Positions 32,705 to 46,217 of a DNA stretch of 64,000 nucleotides are shown piece by piece (the first letter of the stretch is position 1; each line of letters starts with the position of its first letter). A program made the position numbers and the translations under genes. The notes beneath the pieces are model-generated. The model did not search any database, was not told the origin of the DNA, and was given only the letters and a program-made list of their open reading frames with translations. The stretch comes from Asterias amurensis (taxonomy: Eukaryota > Echinodermata > Asteroidea > Forcipulatida > Asteriidae), in the NCBI RefSeq assembly GCF_032118995.1, contig NC_092652.1, forward strand, positions 22,309,044 to 22,373,043, given 5' to 3'.

Positions 32705-33561
32705 TAAATAATAATAATAATTAACCATTCTTATATAGCGCATAACACATAGTAGTAAAACATGTCCCTAAGCGCTGTTGAGAAAAACACAACAGAATAC
32801 AAAGACAAGATGTACTGGGTAACAAACAAAATGGATGAATTAAATGTTAAATAAGTGCGTCTTTAAAGCAATCTTAAACTTAACAATGGAGTCAATGTTT
32901 TTTATGTGTTCCGGGAGATTGTTCCATAAGGTTGAGGCAGTGTGAACGAAGCTGCGTTCACCATATGATTTGGTCATCACTGGTGGAATAACAAACAAAT
33001 TTTTCTTATTAGAACGAAGATTTCTACAAGGTGTGTACAATGTTAACAGCTCTGTCAAATAAGGAGGCGCAAAATCATAAAAACATTCATATGCTAACAA
33101 CAATATTTTGAATGAAATGCGAGAGTGAATAGGTAGCCAGTGTAAGTCTCTTAGAATAACAGACACAGATTCATGTTTCCTAATACGATAAATAAGACGA
33201 GCTGCAGAGTTCTGCACAACCTGCATCTTTTGCACTTGACGAGCCGAGATCCCAGAAAGGAGGATGTTTCCTAATACGATAAATAAGACGAGCTGCAGAG
33301 TTCTGCACAACCTGCATCTTTTGCACTTGACGAGCCGAGATCCCAGAAAGGTTATTGCAAAAATCAAGATGACACACCACAAAAGCATGAATCAAGCGTT
33401 CAGTAGTGTGTTTATCTATCAGGTTGCGAATTTTCTCAATTTTGTGAAGTGCAAAAGATGCTGATCTGCATTTCTGTGAAACAAAACTGTCCCTAATGAA
33501 ATTATCATCAAATATTGCACCCAAATTTCGACACTTCCAGACAGAATTAACCACAAATCAA
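32705..33561 (-). mobile_element. 5'-truncated CR1/L2-like LINE insertion (unit 1 only)
   Basis: The - strand encodes the end of a non-LTR reverse-transcriptase ORF. QVVQNSAARLIYRIRK, then LHWLPIHSRISFKILLLAYE and LWNNLPEHI are the conserved post-RT motifs of CR1/L2-type elements; the stop is at 32840. The 3' tail ends in a short (ATT)n run after GCGCTATATAAGAATGG. Unit 2 has the empty site (CTTACTCAAGCCAGG at 55747), giving a 4-bp TCAA duplication. A 91-bp internal tandem duplication (33173-33263, 33264-33351) breaks the frame, so it is dead. Confidence 0.9.
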
Positions 33562-33779
33562 GCCAGGAATTGGCCATTTACAGTACAATACCCTTCACTG
33601 CGGTGTATTTAAAATACGCCAGGCCCCGTCAATAATACACTGGTTGTGACTCACTTGCATAGCTCGCACACATAAATCCTTGTCACTTTTTGATTGGTGG
33701 GAGACGCACCACGTGTCATTGTTGATTTTGTCATGTATTTACTGATACAGCAGAGAACCAACGCACATGACTCAACTTA

Positions 33780-33870
33780 CATATGGGCCCTGGCCGGGTA
33801 TCGAACCAGGGTCACCTTGGTGAGAGGCGAGCGCCCTATACGCACTAAGCCAACTATGCAGCCAGATCTG
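33780..33870 (-). mobile_element. tRNA-derived SINE head, unit 1
   Basis: The - strand has an A-box-like TAGTTGGCTTAGTGCGTA and B-box GGTTCGATACCCGGCC, with the GGGCGCTCGCCTCTCACCAA segment between them. It resembles a whole tRNA more than the other SINEs do, but lacks a paired acceptor stem. Ortholog at 55975-56065. Confidence 0.55.
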
Positions 33871-34175
33871 AGTATCCTGGATTTACATGATCTTTCTGGA
33901 GTATACTACAGACCTAACATTCCTGAGTATAAAGCATCCGACTTGTCCTGACCTATCTGAGTATAATATTATAATGCAAACCCCAATACTTTGAACTTCC
34001 TGCATCTGACCATAGAGCAAGGAATATCTGATATAGCCTGACTTTACCTTTCCTATATATTTATTACTTTACATATACTATTCTGTGTTAATGCACTATC
34101 CATTATTTGCCTATTCCTTTTATCTTACGGAAATTCCCTTCTTTGATTTGCAGTTTCGCAATACTGTACCCTGTT

Positions 34176-34503
34176 TCCGTATGACTGTCATTAGGCCTAC
34201 ATTGGTCAGTTCACTGACGTTCAGTGAGTTAACTACTGAAGCAGGGAAGCTACTGAAGCAGAGAAGTACATACCGATTCACATACCAAGTTGTATAAATA
34301 GACCAATTACAATGATACCAAGGGGTCCGTCCGCCCGCCCGTATGACTGTCATTAGGCCTACATTGGTCAGTTCACTGACGTTCAGTGAGTTAACTACTG
34401 AAGCAGGGAAGCTACTGAAGCAGAGAAGTACATACCGATTCACATACCAAGTTGTATAAATAGACCAATTACAATGATACCAAGGGGTCCGTCCGCCCGC
34501 TGT
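34176..34503. repeat. 164-bp tandem duplication (unit 1 only)
   Basis: The segment starting CGTATGACTGTCATTAGGCC and ending GGTCCGTCCGCCCG occurs twice in a row here. Unit 2 has it once (about 56373-56534). The duplication therefore happened after the units separated. Confidence 0.85.
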
Positions 34504-35665
34504 ATACCATTCCCTGTTATACCAAGGTGTCAGCCTTTACCCTTTCCGTATATAAGTACCTCATTCCCAACTGAGGTACGCTGTATATCAATCACATTAT
34601 ACCATGGAGGAAGGAATAGAAGGAGCTCGAACGAACTGCAAAACCGCAGAGTAACAAAAGAATACCCTGACAATGCCCCCGTCTAACCAGTGGAAAAAGA
34701 TAGGAGACCTCCAGCTGGACGGCCGATTAACGAGCAGGATTAGATTTCTTTGTACAGAACGTGTGGTACCGCTGCTCTGCACCGTTGCCTTCGTGTAAAG
34801 TTGAACCATTGGAGACAAGAATTGTGAATACACACGTTTTCATCTACCATTTGTGGTGTTTCACTGAAACATCATGGCATATTTTTTCATTTTTTTTTAC
34901 TTTCCGGTCACTAGCGGTGATTCAAAATTTGGGTATCAGCTCACGAGGGTGGTTGGTATTCAATTGTGTTTTTCGATTTGGTGAGCACAAGTGTACACAA
35001 TTTTTATCAGGTCTCAAAAAAGTTGTTTTTCTGTATTATATCCATACGACATACGACACCATGGTTGAGTGAAGAACCAAGTGCGCACGCGCAAACTCAC
35101 ATACGCCAGGTCGCCCATTGTCTGTATAAGGTATGTCGGTGATTACGAGGTGTTGTTAAACGACCGCGGTACCGCACGTTCGACTTTTGATGTCCCTTCG
35201 TTCGAGCTCCTTCTATTCCTTACTCCATGATTATACCAAGGTGTCCGCCCTCTGTATACCAATCACGGTATACCAAGGGGTTCGCCTTTTTCTTTTTCCG
35301 TATATAAGTACACACCCATTCCCTTCATAGGTAGACGCTGTATGTCAATCGCGGTTATACCAAAGTGTCTACGATAACGTGTGGCAAGTTGTATATAAAT
35401 CAATCACAATGTTCCGCCATACCCATTCCCAGCATAGGTATACGCTATCACAGTATACCAAGGAGTCCGCCTTTTCCCTTTCCGTCACAACAGAAGTACG
35501 CTGTATATCAATCACATTATACCAAGGTGTCCGCCCTCTGTATACCAATCACGGTATACCAAGGAGTCCGCCGCCTTTTCCCTTTGCGTCACAACAGAAG
35601 TACGCTGTATATCAATCACATTATACCAAGGTGCCCGCCCTCTGTATACCAATCACCTGTTGGCC
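34504..35665. repeat. Degenerate repeat field, ATACCAAGG.GTCCGCC motif, unit 1
   Basis: Multiple spaced copies of ATACCAAGG(T/A/G)GTCCGCC, CTGTATATCAATCACATTAT and TTTTCCCTTTCCGT lie here. Overlapping ORFs of about 120-140 codons (35365-35790) are built from the repeat units in two frames and are not genes. Collinear with 56510-57670 in unit 2. Confidence 0.6.
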
Positions 35666-35856
35666 TACATTCTGTGAAACCCCCTTCTACAAAGTTGAAT
35701 ATTCTACGCCATGGACGCCATTTAGACCGAAACGACTCATTCTGTGAATTGAAGAGTCGAATCTTATATGGGCCGACGTATGACACGTGACGTGTGTTCC
35801 ACCAATTAAACGACAAGGATCATTCAACAATGCTACTTTAGAATACTCTTGCTTTG

Positions 35857-36026
35857 GCCCTTTTCGAAACCACGACTTCGGCTTTAGATTTGGCTTCAGG
35901 CTCCGTCTGATGCACTGAGCACGTACGCAAAGCACGCGCACTTGTCAAAACAACCAAGGGGCCAAGGCTTCCAAGCTTGCCTGAGCCGAATCTGGAGCCG
36001 GCCGAGGCCGTGGTTTCGAAAAGGGC
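35857..36026. mobile_element. MITE family 7 (GCCCTTTTCGAAACCACG ends), unit 1
   Basis: An 18-bp perfect terminal inverted repeat, GCCCTTTTCGAAACCACG / CGTGGTTTCGAAAAGGGC, around a GC-rich partly palindromic interior (AAGCCTTGG, GGCTCC). Ortholog at 57902-58071. Confidence 0.8.
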
Positions 36027-36630
36027 AATATGTGTTGCGACACAGCAGGGACTCTCATCTCCCGAATGAGAAATATTTGCCAACAGTTTCGGTATTTATA
36101 CACAAGGAGGAAATAATTTGTTTTACAAGATCGATAGACTGATCTGGGTTTTTTATTTTATTTTTATTCAGCCCTTTTTATTGTTGCCTCCTCCATACAT
36201 TATCGGCAGTACAGCGGTACCATGGGATGAGAAAGGAGGAACGAAATTTGACACTCGTACAAACAAAAAACAATCCTCAAACATATGTATTTAAATATGC
36301 ATCAGACTTTCGTAACGCTTGTTATTAAGAGCTCCCCTTCTTCCCTCCCTTCGCCCCTCCCCCCCCCATCCCCTGTCCTCTTACTCTCCACATTTCTCAT
36401 CATGCTCCTTACCTTTTGGTCTAGATCTTTACTCATTTACTGAAACTATCTTCATATTATTACACTTAGCCAAAAACAACCCAATGCCGAAATTAGGGGG
36501 CTCATGGGGCACCATGTTTTTTTTCTATAGGTGGAAACTTGGACTTAGACATATCACAAGGGTATGTATTTGTTGTATTGCCAGAAGATAAAATCTAACC
36601 AAACGTATAATACACAGAGAGGTTCCTTAC
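36027..36630. other. Intronic sequence, unit 1
   Basis: Nearly identical to 58072-58677. It includes a C-rich run at about 36350-36368 that is longer in unit 2. No exon seen. Confidence 0.5.
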
Positions 36631-36738
36631 CTTGGATGTTTAGTGAAGGTTCGATTCTTCAAGGGATTTGAGAGTACATAACTGAGAAAATCTTGAGGAA
36701 CTCTGATGGCCTCCTGGCATCCGATGGTGGATGCACAC
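36631..36738 (-). CDS. Upstream coding exon a of the large gene, copy 1 (5' limit uncertain)
   Basis: The - strand ends at the donor CATCCAAG/GTAAGG in phase 2, matching the one-base entry of exon b. The open frame reads EAIRVPQDFLSYVLSNPLKN followed by RTFTKHPR and is closed by a stop at 36753-36755, so the acceptor must lie inside. CAG before 36738 is one candidate, CAG near 36715 another. Neither has a strong pyrimidine tract. There is no Met, so at least one more 5' exon is expected. That exon would lie beyond the (TTA)n tract or in the roughly 600 bp before it. Confidence 0.5.
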
Positions 36739-36759
36739 TGTGGCCTCAGCGGTTATCGT

Positions 36760-37350
36760 GTCCTTTTTTTTAATCCCGCACCTACGTCACACGCAGACAG
36801 CGATTTCACATAACGAGAATTCCCCCTGTGAGAAATCAACGTTAGGCCTATATCAGATTTGATTCAGCAAAAGTGCTTTCCTTGTGTTTCTTGTTTTGTT
36901 TGGTTGTTTGTTTGATGTTTGTTTATTGGAGGGGGTGAATGGTTAACTTTTTAAAGCAAACATGCCCATATTTATCTAGACTTGTGGACAAGTCGTTGAA
37001 ATGTTTGACGCAATGATAGATTTCGACTCTCTACTCCCTCTGTGAATTTCGCAACACAAGGCGATGTTCTCGAAGGACGCTGTCCACGCGAGGGAGTACC
37101 GACTGCTCACTCGCGACTACGGTCCATTCGGGCCAATTAAAATAAAAACATGTTTAGCGTCTCCGCTCGCTTCTTTTTTTAGAGGCCGCCTCCTTGTTGT
37201 CTTTTTTCTTCAATGGAAAAAAAAACACCTTTTAGCAATCTACTTATCAAATAATTGGGTCTCAGAATTCATCACTGCAATAACCTATCTTTCTGAAAGT
37301 TTGTATATACTCAGCGCCTTGGTAGATACGTGTGCTATATAAGACTTCGA
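36760..37350. other. Sequence between exon a and the (TTA)n tract, unit 1
   Basis: The right end (CAGCGCCTTGGTAGATACGT then GTGCTATATAAGACTTCGA) has the look of a LINE or SINE 3' tail, leading directly into the (TTA)n tract. A + strand ORF from 37064 has no recognised domain. Confidence 0.5.
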
Positions 37351-39712
<2,362 letters not shown>

Positions 39713-40027
39713 CTCACACGACAAAGATCTGCAGCTGACAAACATCACCTCGGACCAATCAAAACACAAATATCGAAATCTTACTCTCGGTCGTCTGCCG
39801 TAAGCATGCAGTGTCATACTTGCATTTAGTGTTGTTTTCAAAACAAAACGTAGCTCTATAACGTAAATACACTGTTTTGTTTCCAACAAGTTCCACACTT
39901 TGGTTGGATATTTTGTGTGACATGGTTATAAGTACAGTAGCCATTTGTCTTTGCTTTGCATTTATAGCTGTCCAACCTCGGTTGGCAAAAACCCGGGTTG
40001 TGACGTGTCAAAAGAAAGGTTTATACA

Positions 40028-40272
40028 GGGTGCGTTCGACTAGCTTCCCTGTGTCGACCCCGCGGTGCTCACTCGGGTGAGCCCCAGACAAGAGCTAGTC
40101 GAACGATCACTCTCGCCCTCTCGTGGTGACGGCGTGCACCTATAGGCCAGCCCCAAAAGGACCCACTCCACAAGCAGGGTACTTGGGGCTGACCCGGGTG
40201 AGCCCCTGGAATGACGTCAAAGCTATTCGAACGTACCCGGGGTCGATCCAGGGAAGCTAATCGAACACACCC
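40028..40272. mobile_element. MITE family 3 in unit 2
   Basis: Ortholog of 17091-17326 with the same ends and a GC-rich interior. Confidence 0.8.
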
Positions 40273-40974
40273 ATAGAGACAGTTTCATGTCACAGAGACG
40301 TCGAACACCCATACACATTATAAATGATTGTGTATGGCTCAATGGTACACATCTGCTATACACAAGCTTTACCCGAATCATTAGACATAACAACTATTTT
40401 TTAGTAGTTGAGGAATTCAAATTTAAGCGCTAACTTGTGATTGAGCAAGTTATTGTTACAGACTTTATTCAAATCTCACTAACAAAGTGATTAGTGTTTG
40501 AAAAGAAGAGGGATATAACCTCGTTTATTTTATCTTCATGTGTGTGTGTTGCAATTGTGCGCATTGCACCAATCAACATCCTGAAAGAAACGTATACAGG
40601 TTCATCAGCCCACATCTCAGCGGTTTCGAATCAGACCCTGGTTCTTTAGCAAAAGAGGTAAATATAAGGGGCATGGTATACTGTATGGAAAGGGACGTTC
40701 AGGATGAGGTAAAAACAAGTCACAAGTAGGCAGTTCTTTTGGGGGGAAGGGGATGGGGCTGAGTGTACCGTAGGACTTACGTCTCGTAAATACAAATGAT
40801 AAGTTACAACTCTTCTGGTCAGAACAATAATGTTATAGATGGCAATCTCATTTTCTAAATGATCAAAAGGTCATTAAATGAAAAGAGCATATACATTTGA
40901 AAAATTAAAGAAAAATAAACGAATTAATGATTTACTAATGGAAAATGAATGAAACGTCCATTTTTTAAAGGCAC

Positions 40975-41155
40975 TGGACGCGTTTGGTAATTGGTAAAGT
41001 CTTTAAATATTAGACTGAGAATTACCTCTTCAAAAACCAGGTTTACTTTGAAGGAAGCCGTTTCTCACAACTATTAACAGCTCTCTCGTTACAAAGTAAG
41101 TCACTTTTACGTTAATAATTGTTACGAGTATTATACCATTAGTATCCAATGCCTT
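40975..41155. mobile_element. MITE family 1, short copy in unit 2
   Basis: Ortholog of 18608-18795. AGGCACTGGACGCGTTTGG at the left and ACCATTAGTATCCAATGCC at the right. Confidence 0.7.
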
Positions 41156-41254
41156 TAGGGATAAAAAAAAGAACCGACGCGACGACCTGTCTATATATGA
41201 ACTGACTTCTCTTGTTATCTTTAAAACATTCAGATTGCGACACTTTGTGGATAA

Positions 41255-41693
41255 AGGCCCTGTCACACCACGGCATATCGCATGAAGGTAAGCCAACGTA
41301 TGCGAAATATCGAAAATACGTTGGTGTACGCTGATATAAGTTTGGGGTAAGTTGGGGATACGTCGTTTACGTTAAGAGCACGCTGGGATACGCTGTTAAA
41401 ATTTTGAACACGTCGAGCCCGCGAAAATTGCATGTTCAAAATTTCTCGGCGTACTGAACATGTGCTTCATACGTTCTGCATAAGTTCCCCGTAAGTTCAT
41501 GTTACGTTAGACATACGTTGACATACGTTGACATACGCTGACATACGTTATAGGAACGTTACTCGTAGGTTGGTATACGTTGATGTACGTCGGCTACCGG
41601 GAAACGTACGTTCTTGGACTTTGAAAATTTTCGAACTATTTTGTGCATACGTTGGCATACGTTCAGGCGATACGCCATGGTGTGACAGGGCCT
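41255..41693. mobile_element. MITE family 8 with TAA target duplication (PIF/Harbinger-like), unit 2
   Basis: The ends AGGCCCTGTCACACCA and TGGTGTGACAGGGCCT are perfect inverted repeats, flanked by TAA on both sides (41252-41254, 41694-41696). Unit 1 has the empty site GATAAAAACGGG at 18881. The interior holds direct repeats of GACATACGTTG at about 41516-41550. A 3-bp TAA duplication fits PIF/Harbinger-type transposition. ORFs of 96 codons on both strands inside it are incidental. Confidence 0.9.
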
Positions 41694-41739
41694 TAAAAAC
41701 GGGTATTACCCTTATAAGAAATTTCAGGACAATTGTTAA

Positions 41740-41783
41740 AGGAACACGTTGCCAACTCGTCCGACCCAAGGCAACGTGTTCCT
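41740..41783. mobile_element. MITE family 5, collapsed palindrome, unit 2
   Basis: Only AGGAACACGTTGCC, AACTCGTCCGACCCAA and GGCAACGTGTTCCT remain of the 355-bp palindrome seen at the same site in unit 1 (18929-19283). Unit 3 has the same short form. Confidence 0.85.
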
Positions 41784-41848
41784 TGAAGTACTTGAGTGGG
41801 CGAAACTGTACATTGTAACATTGGTATTTTAGGTTCATTGTGATTTAA

Positions 41849-42228
41849 AGACACTGGACACATTCGGTAATTGTCATAGACAAGTATTCTTACTTTATGT
41901 ATCTCAACATATGCACAAAACAAGAAACTGTGGAAATTTGAACCCAATTGGTCGTCGAGGTTGCGAAATAATTATGCAACATCATTGTCACACGAAGTTG
42001 TGTGCTTTCAGATGCTTGATTTCGCGACCTCAAAATCTAACTCTGAGGTCTCAAAATCAAATTCAAATATTTTAGTTAGAAATAAATTCTTTCTCGAAAA
42101 AGACGTTACTTCAGAGGGAGCCGTTTCCCACAATGTTTTATACCATCAACATGTCTCTATTGCTCGATACCAAGTTAGTGTTTGTGCTTACAATTAGTAT
42201 GAGTATATACCAACAGTGTCCAGTGCCT
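41849..42228. mobile_element. MITE family 1 in unit 2
   Basis: Ortholog of 19349-19727. AGACACTGGACACATTCGG and CCAACAGTGTCCAGTGCC at the ends. Confidence 0.8.
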
Positions 42229-42416
42229 TTAGGAACCGACGACCTGTCTATGAACTGACTTCTCTTGGTATTATTATCATTCAATATTGCGACACTCTGT
42301 AAATAAAAACGGGTATTGCCCTTATGAGAAATATCGCGACAATGGCAGGTAACGAGGCGAAACTGTACGCTGTAACATCAGTATTGGGGTTCTTTGTGAT
42401 TTAATAGGGTGCGTTC

Positions 42417-42482
42417 GTTCAGCTTCCCTGGGTCGACCCCGGTGTGTGGCAGATCTTTTTTTAAAGCTAAACGAACGCACCC
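42417..42482. mobile_element. MITE family 3, minimal copy, unit 2
   Basis: Ortholog of 19916-19981, both inverted ends intact (GGGTGCGTTCGTTCAGC / GCTAAACGAACGCACCC). Confidence 0.75.
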
Positions 42483-42825
42483 AACATAGCACGGATCTGG
42501 GGGTGCTGTTATTGAGTTTTTAATCAGTCTACTAGACTTGATGACAAGTCGTTAGCGCATTACACATTCTGTCGTTCATGCACCAGTCACAGTGCGATTA
42601 TCGTACATGCAACGGTCGTATAGGTATCGCATAGCAAGGTCGTCAGCAGTGCCACTGACTCACGTACATACATGTACGGGGATCGAGGATGTGTGTACCG
42701 TCCCCGTAGCTACAACGCGCTTAAACATTACCGACTTGATTTCAAGACTATCAGTGTACCTGCACCTATCGCTTAATACAGTGAGTTGAGAAAGAACGGT
42801 CTAGGTACATGTTGTTATGTGTACC

Positions 42826-42960
42826 CATAAGGTTTGCCGAATCGTTTTTGATGTCCCAGTGAAGTGTGGGTTCGAATCCCGGTCCTGACACTTGTGTCCT
42901 AGAGCAAGATGCTTTACTAAACTTGCCTCTCTTCACCCTGGGTATTAAAGTAGGTTGGGC
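42826..42960 (+). mobile_element. tRNA-derived SINE, unit 2
   Basis: Ortholog of 20325-20450, with B-box GGTTCGAATCCCGGTCC and the TTGTGTCCTAGAGCAAGATG tail. Confidence 0.65.
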
Positions 42961-43480
42961 AAAATACCCTTGGAGCGCCAGCACGCCCAGGGCTGTATAT
43001 ATTCCCCATACGGGAGAACATTATTGGCCCAAAAAACGCATTGATACGGTTAGCATATTGTTGTACGATGATATTACAGACAGACAGAGTCGGTGGTGGC
43101 CGAGAGTTAGAACCACAATGTCAATACTACACGATGCTTATGAGTTAGACCAACTGCCTGAAATGGCATCAACTTATTAATTTAAAAAAAAAAAAAAACC
43201 AGACCTCAATAAAACTTGCACAACTTACAGTGAATATGCTATCCTAAATGTCATGGATTTGTTTATTATTACGAGTGCTGAAAACCAAAAGACCAAACAA
43301 CAATGGGCTACATGTCAAACAGGTGAAATGTGTTTGGTTGTACTATCATACAATCCTCAGTACTTTTTAGAACGGTCAAAAACTAACAATGATGTGAAAT
43401 TTTAGCATGACACTTTTTCAAGAAAATGTATCGCTCGGAAATTTAGTTGCTTGTTAGTTATTCACGTAAAGTTACTTTAA

Positions 43481-43800
43481 AGGCACTGGACATTGTTGGA
43501 AATTACTGAAAATATTTGTTAGCTTAAAAACTTACTTGGTAAATGGAGCAAAGGGGAGCTGTTGATAGTTAAGTATAACACATTGTGAGAAGTGGCTCAC
43601 TCTGAAGTAGCTTAGGATTTGAGAAAGAGGTAATTTCTCACTCAAATAATAAAATACTTCAGCTGAAGGTTTTGTTTTACAACCGGTGACCATTTGAGTC
43701 CAATTTCTTACAGGTTTGTTATTGCATGCGTGTGTTGAGATACACCAAGTGAGAATATGGCCTACTGGTATTTGACAATTCCCAATAGTGTCCAATGCCT
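43481..43800. mobile_element. MITE family 1 in unit 2
   Basis: Ortholog of 21049-21329, with a longer left interior that includes TTGTTAGCTTAAAAACTTAC. Confidence 0.75.
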
Positions 43801-45097
43801 CTAAAACAACGCAACAACCAAATTTAAATAACATGGTGTATAGATAGTATACTTTTGTTGAATATTTCTATAAGCAAGTGTGTTTGATACAAAGTAAACT
43901 TTAACAACGCACCAATAAACTAAGTTTCATTATTGTTGTACTTTGCATTAAATGACTTATCATTAATGACTTATCATTATTATTAAGCAGCATTCAACAA
44001 GCTGTTAATCATTAACCATTCAATCTGTTATGACCTAATTGAAGTTTGACATGTAAACTGTTCAAAACGAAAGTTCAGATTGTGAAAGGAGGTGTGTTTC
44101 ATGACATCAGCTTCACACAGAAAGCAATTTGAATGTTTCGTATACCGCTTTACCACAGACCCCACCCCCTCACCCCTAGAATAGTACATCACTAAAATAA
44201 TGAATAGTTGACATAGGTACAACAACCTTCTGTATTTGGAATGTATCCCCATTAAAACCGATAGCATTTAGGCCTACATCACAAATTAACACATTATAAT
44301 CCACTAAATAGTGAGCATAAATGAACATTGTGAGCATTCATTGCTTACGTAGGCTACGTTTGTGTCACTAATACAAAGACATATTTCTGGTTACAATAGT
44401 GATGTTAATCACAACCTCTGTGTATTGAGTTTTCCCTTATTAAGGCCGACTATATTGTAGACCTGCTCACAAACATAATAATAATGCTTCTAAAGAGTAC
44501 ACCACTGAATACTGACATAAATGAACATATTATGTATTCATTGATTACGTAATGTTTTAGCATTTAAGTCACCAACACAAAAAAACATTCTGGTTATTTT
44601 ATTGTGTTGGTATAATAGTATTGTAAATCACAACTTGTGTATATCGAATCGAAGCAATCTACATTTATGCAATAAGTAAAACCATGGACATCATAAAGGA
44701 ACAACAACAGTTTTATATAATTATATATTGAGAACAAAGACGATACACGGCCGTGCACGGGGCATTTAGTTACACACAGTATAATCTTTAAGAAAGGTTT
44801 ATGTGAGGCAATCCGTTTTATACCGCCTTAAGAAAGTTGACATGTTTAGCCATGGAGGTAGGATTAGCTAACTTTAGTGCCGTGAAATATAATGTTGTTG
44901 TTGTTAAGCAAACTGCTTTTTAAACCATCTCGTTTATCACCACCGGTAAAGATAATAACTATGACAATGTGCGTTTGAACTGAGTATGCTACAATAAAGT
45001 GATAAGTGAATATGTATTTGAAGCATAAACTTGTAACAAGAAATGCGAAAACTTATTAGAATTATTTTAAAAGCATTATTACATGACTATTAATTAC
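43801..45097. other. Non-coding sequence, unit 2
   Basis: Collinear with 21330-22580 of unit 1, with scattered substitutions and small indels. No gene seen. Confidence 0.5.
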
Positions 45098-45101
45098 TTA
45101 A

Positions 45102-45479
45102 AGGCAGTGGACACTATTTGTAATTACTCGAAATAATTATTAGCATAAAACCTTACTTGGTAACGATTAATGGGGAGAGGTTGATAGTATAACACATTGT
45201 GAGAAACGGCTCCCCCTGAAGTGAAGTAGTTTTCGAGAAAGAAGTAATTTTACACGAATTTGATTTCGAGACCTCAAATTTAGAATTTGAGGTCTCGAAA
45301 TCAAGCATCAGAAAGCACACAACTTCGTGTGACAAGGGTGTTTGTTCTTTCATTATTATCTCGCAACTTCTATGACCGATTGAGCTCAAATTTTCACAGG
45401 TTTGTTATTCTATGCATATGTTGAGATACACAAAGTGAGAAGACTGGTCTTCGACAATTACCAATAGTGTCCACTGCCT
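45102..45479. mobile_element. MITE family 1, unit 2-specific insertion with proven TTAA duplication
   Basis: 378 bp beginning AGGCAGTGGACACTATTTG and ending CAATAGTGTCCACTGCCT, with TTAA at 45098-45101 and 45480-45483. Unit 1 has the empty site ACTTAAACAGTAG near 22581-22590 with one TTAA. The ends are nearly intact, so this is a young copy. Confidence 0.95.
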
Positions 45480-45819
45480 TTAAACAGTAGTAAGCCACGT
45501 ACGTTACTATTCTAAACAAATTATTCTAAGACCAGTAACACATTATGATACGACAGTTTACAAGTTGACTAGTTTGTGAAATAAATCAGTGATCTATCGA
45601 TAAAATAATCATTCACGTTCATAGCTATAGTTTTGTATTGAGAAACGCTTCAATTACAAAGCCATGCATGTCCGTCGTTGTACATCCAATGTAGTTAAAT
45701 AAAGGTTTACTTTGTGATCTAAAGTCTCTGAAAGATTACCATGGTGTTCCGTAACATGGCGTTCCGATATTTTTACCTGAACACCTCACATGATCTCAAC
45801 AAAAGCACTAATTTTACAC

Positions 45820-46095
45820 CTTAATTTAACCATAGCACTAATTTGTACACCTTAATTTAACCATAGCACTAATTTAACACCTTAATTTAACCATAGCACT
45901 AATTTAACACCTTAATTTAACCATAGCACTAATTTAACACCTTAATTTAACCATAGCACTAATTTTACACCTTAATTTAACCATAGCACTAATTGTACAC
46001 CTTAATTTAACCATAGCACTAATTTATTGTACACCTTAATTTAACAATAGCACTAATTGTACACCTTAATATAACCATAGCACTAATCGTACACC
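45820..46095. repeat. Minisatellite, about 30-bp unit, unit 2 only
   Basis: About nine units of the type CACCTTAATTTAACCATAGC / ACTAATTTAA in a row. Unit 1 has only a single related unit (CACTAATTTTACACCTTAAT near 22931). The array has therefore expanded after duplication. Confidence 0.85.
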
Positions 46096-46217
46096 TTTGT
46101 ACAACTTTGATTACCGATTAAGCTTACTTTTTCACAGGTTTGTTATTTTGTGCTTTTGTTGAGATACAGCAAGGGCAAAGACTGGTCTTTGACAATTACC
46201 GATAGTGTCCACTGTCT
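46096..46217. mobile_element. MITE family 1, right half only, unit 2
   Basis: Retains TTTTCACAGGTTTGTTATTT, GACTGGTCTTTGACAATTACC and AGTGTCCACTGTC before TTAA. The left half is missing where the minisatellite begins. Confidence 0.75.

Noticed and set aside
35365..35790. Overlapping ORFs of 122 and 141 codons, also at 57371-57835
   Set aside because: Both are made of the ATACCAAGG/TATCAATCAC repeat units in two frames, with no domain or start context.
37064..37342. 92-codon + strand ORF starting MFSKDAVHAREYRLLTRDYG
   Set aside because: No recognised domain. The same frame is shortened by an indel in unit 2 (59111-59299), which argues against coding.
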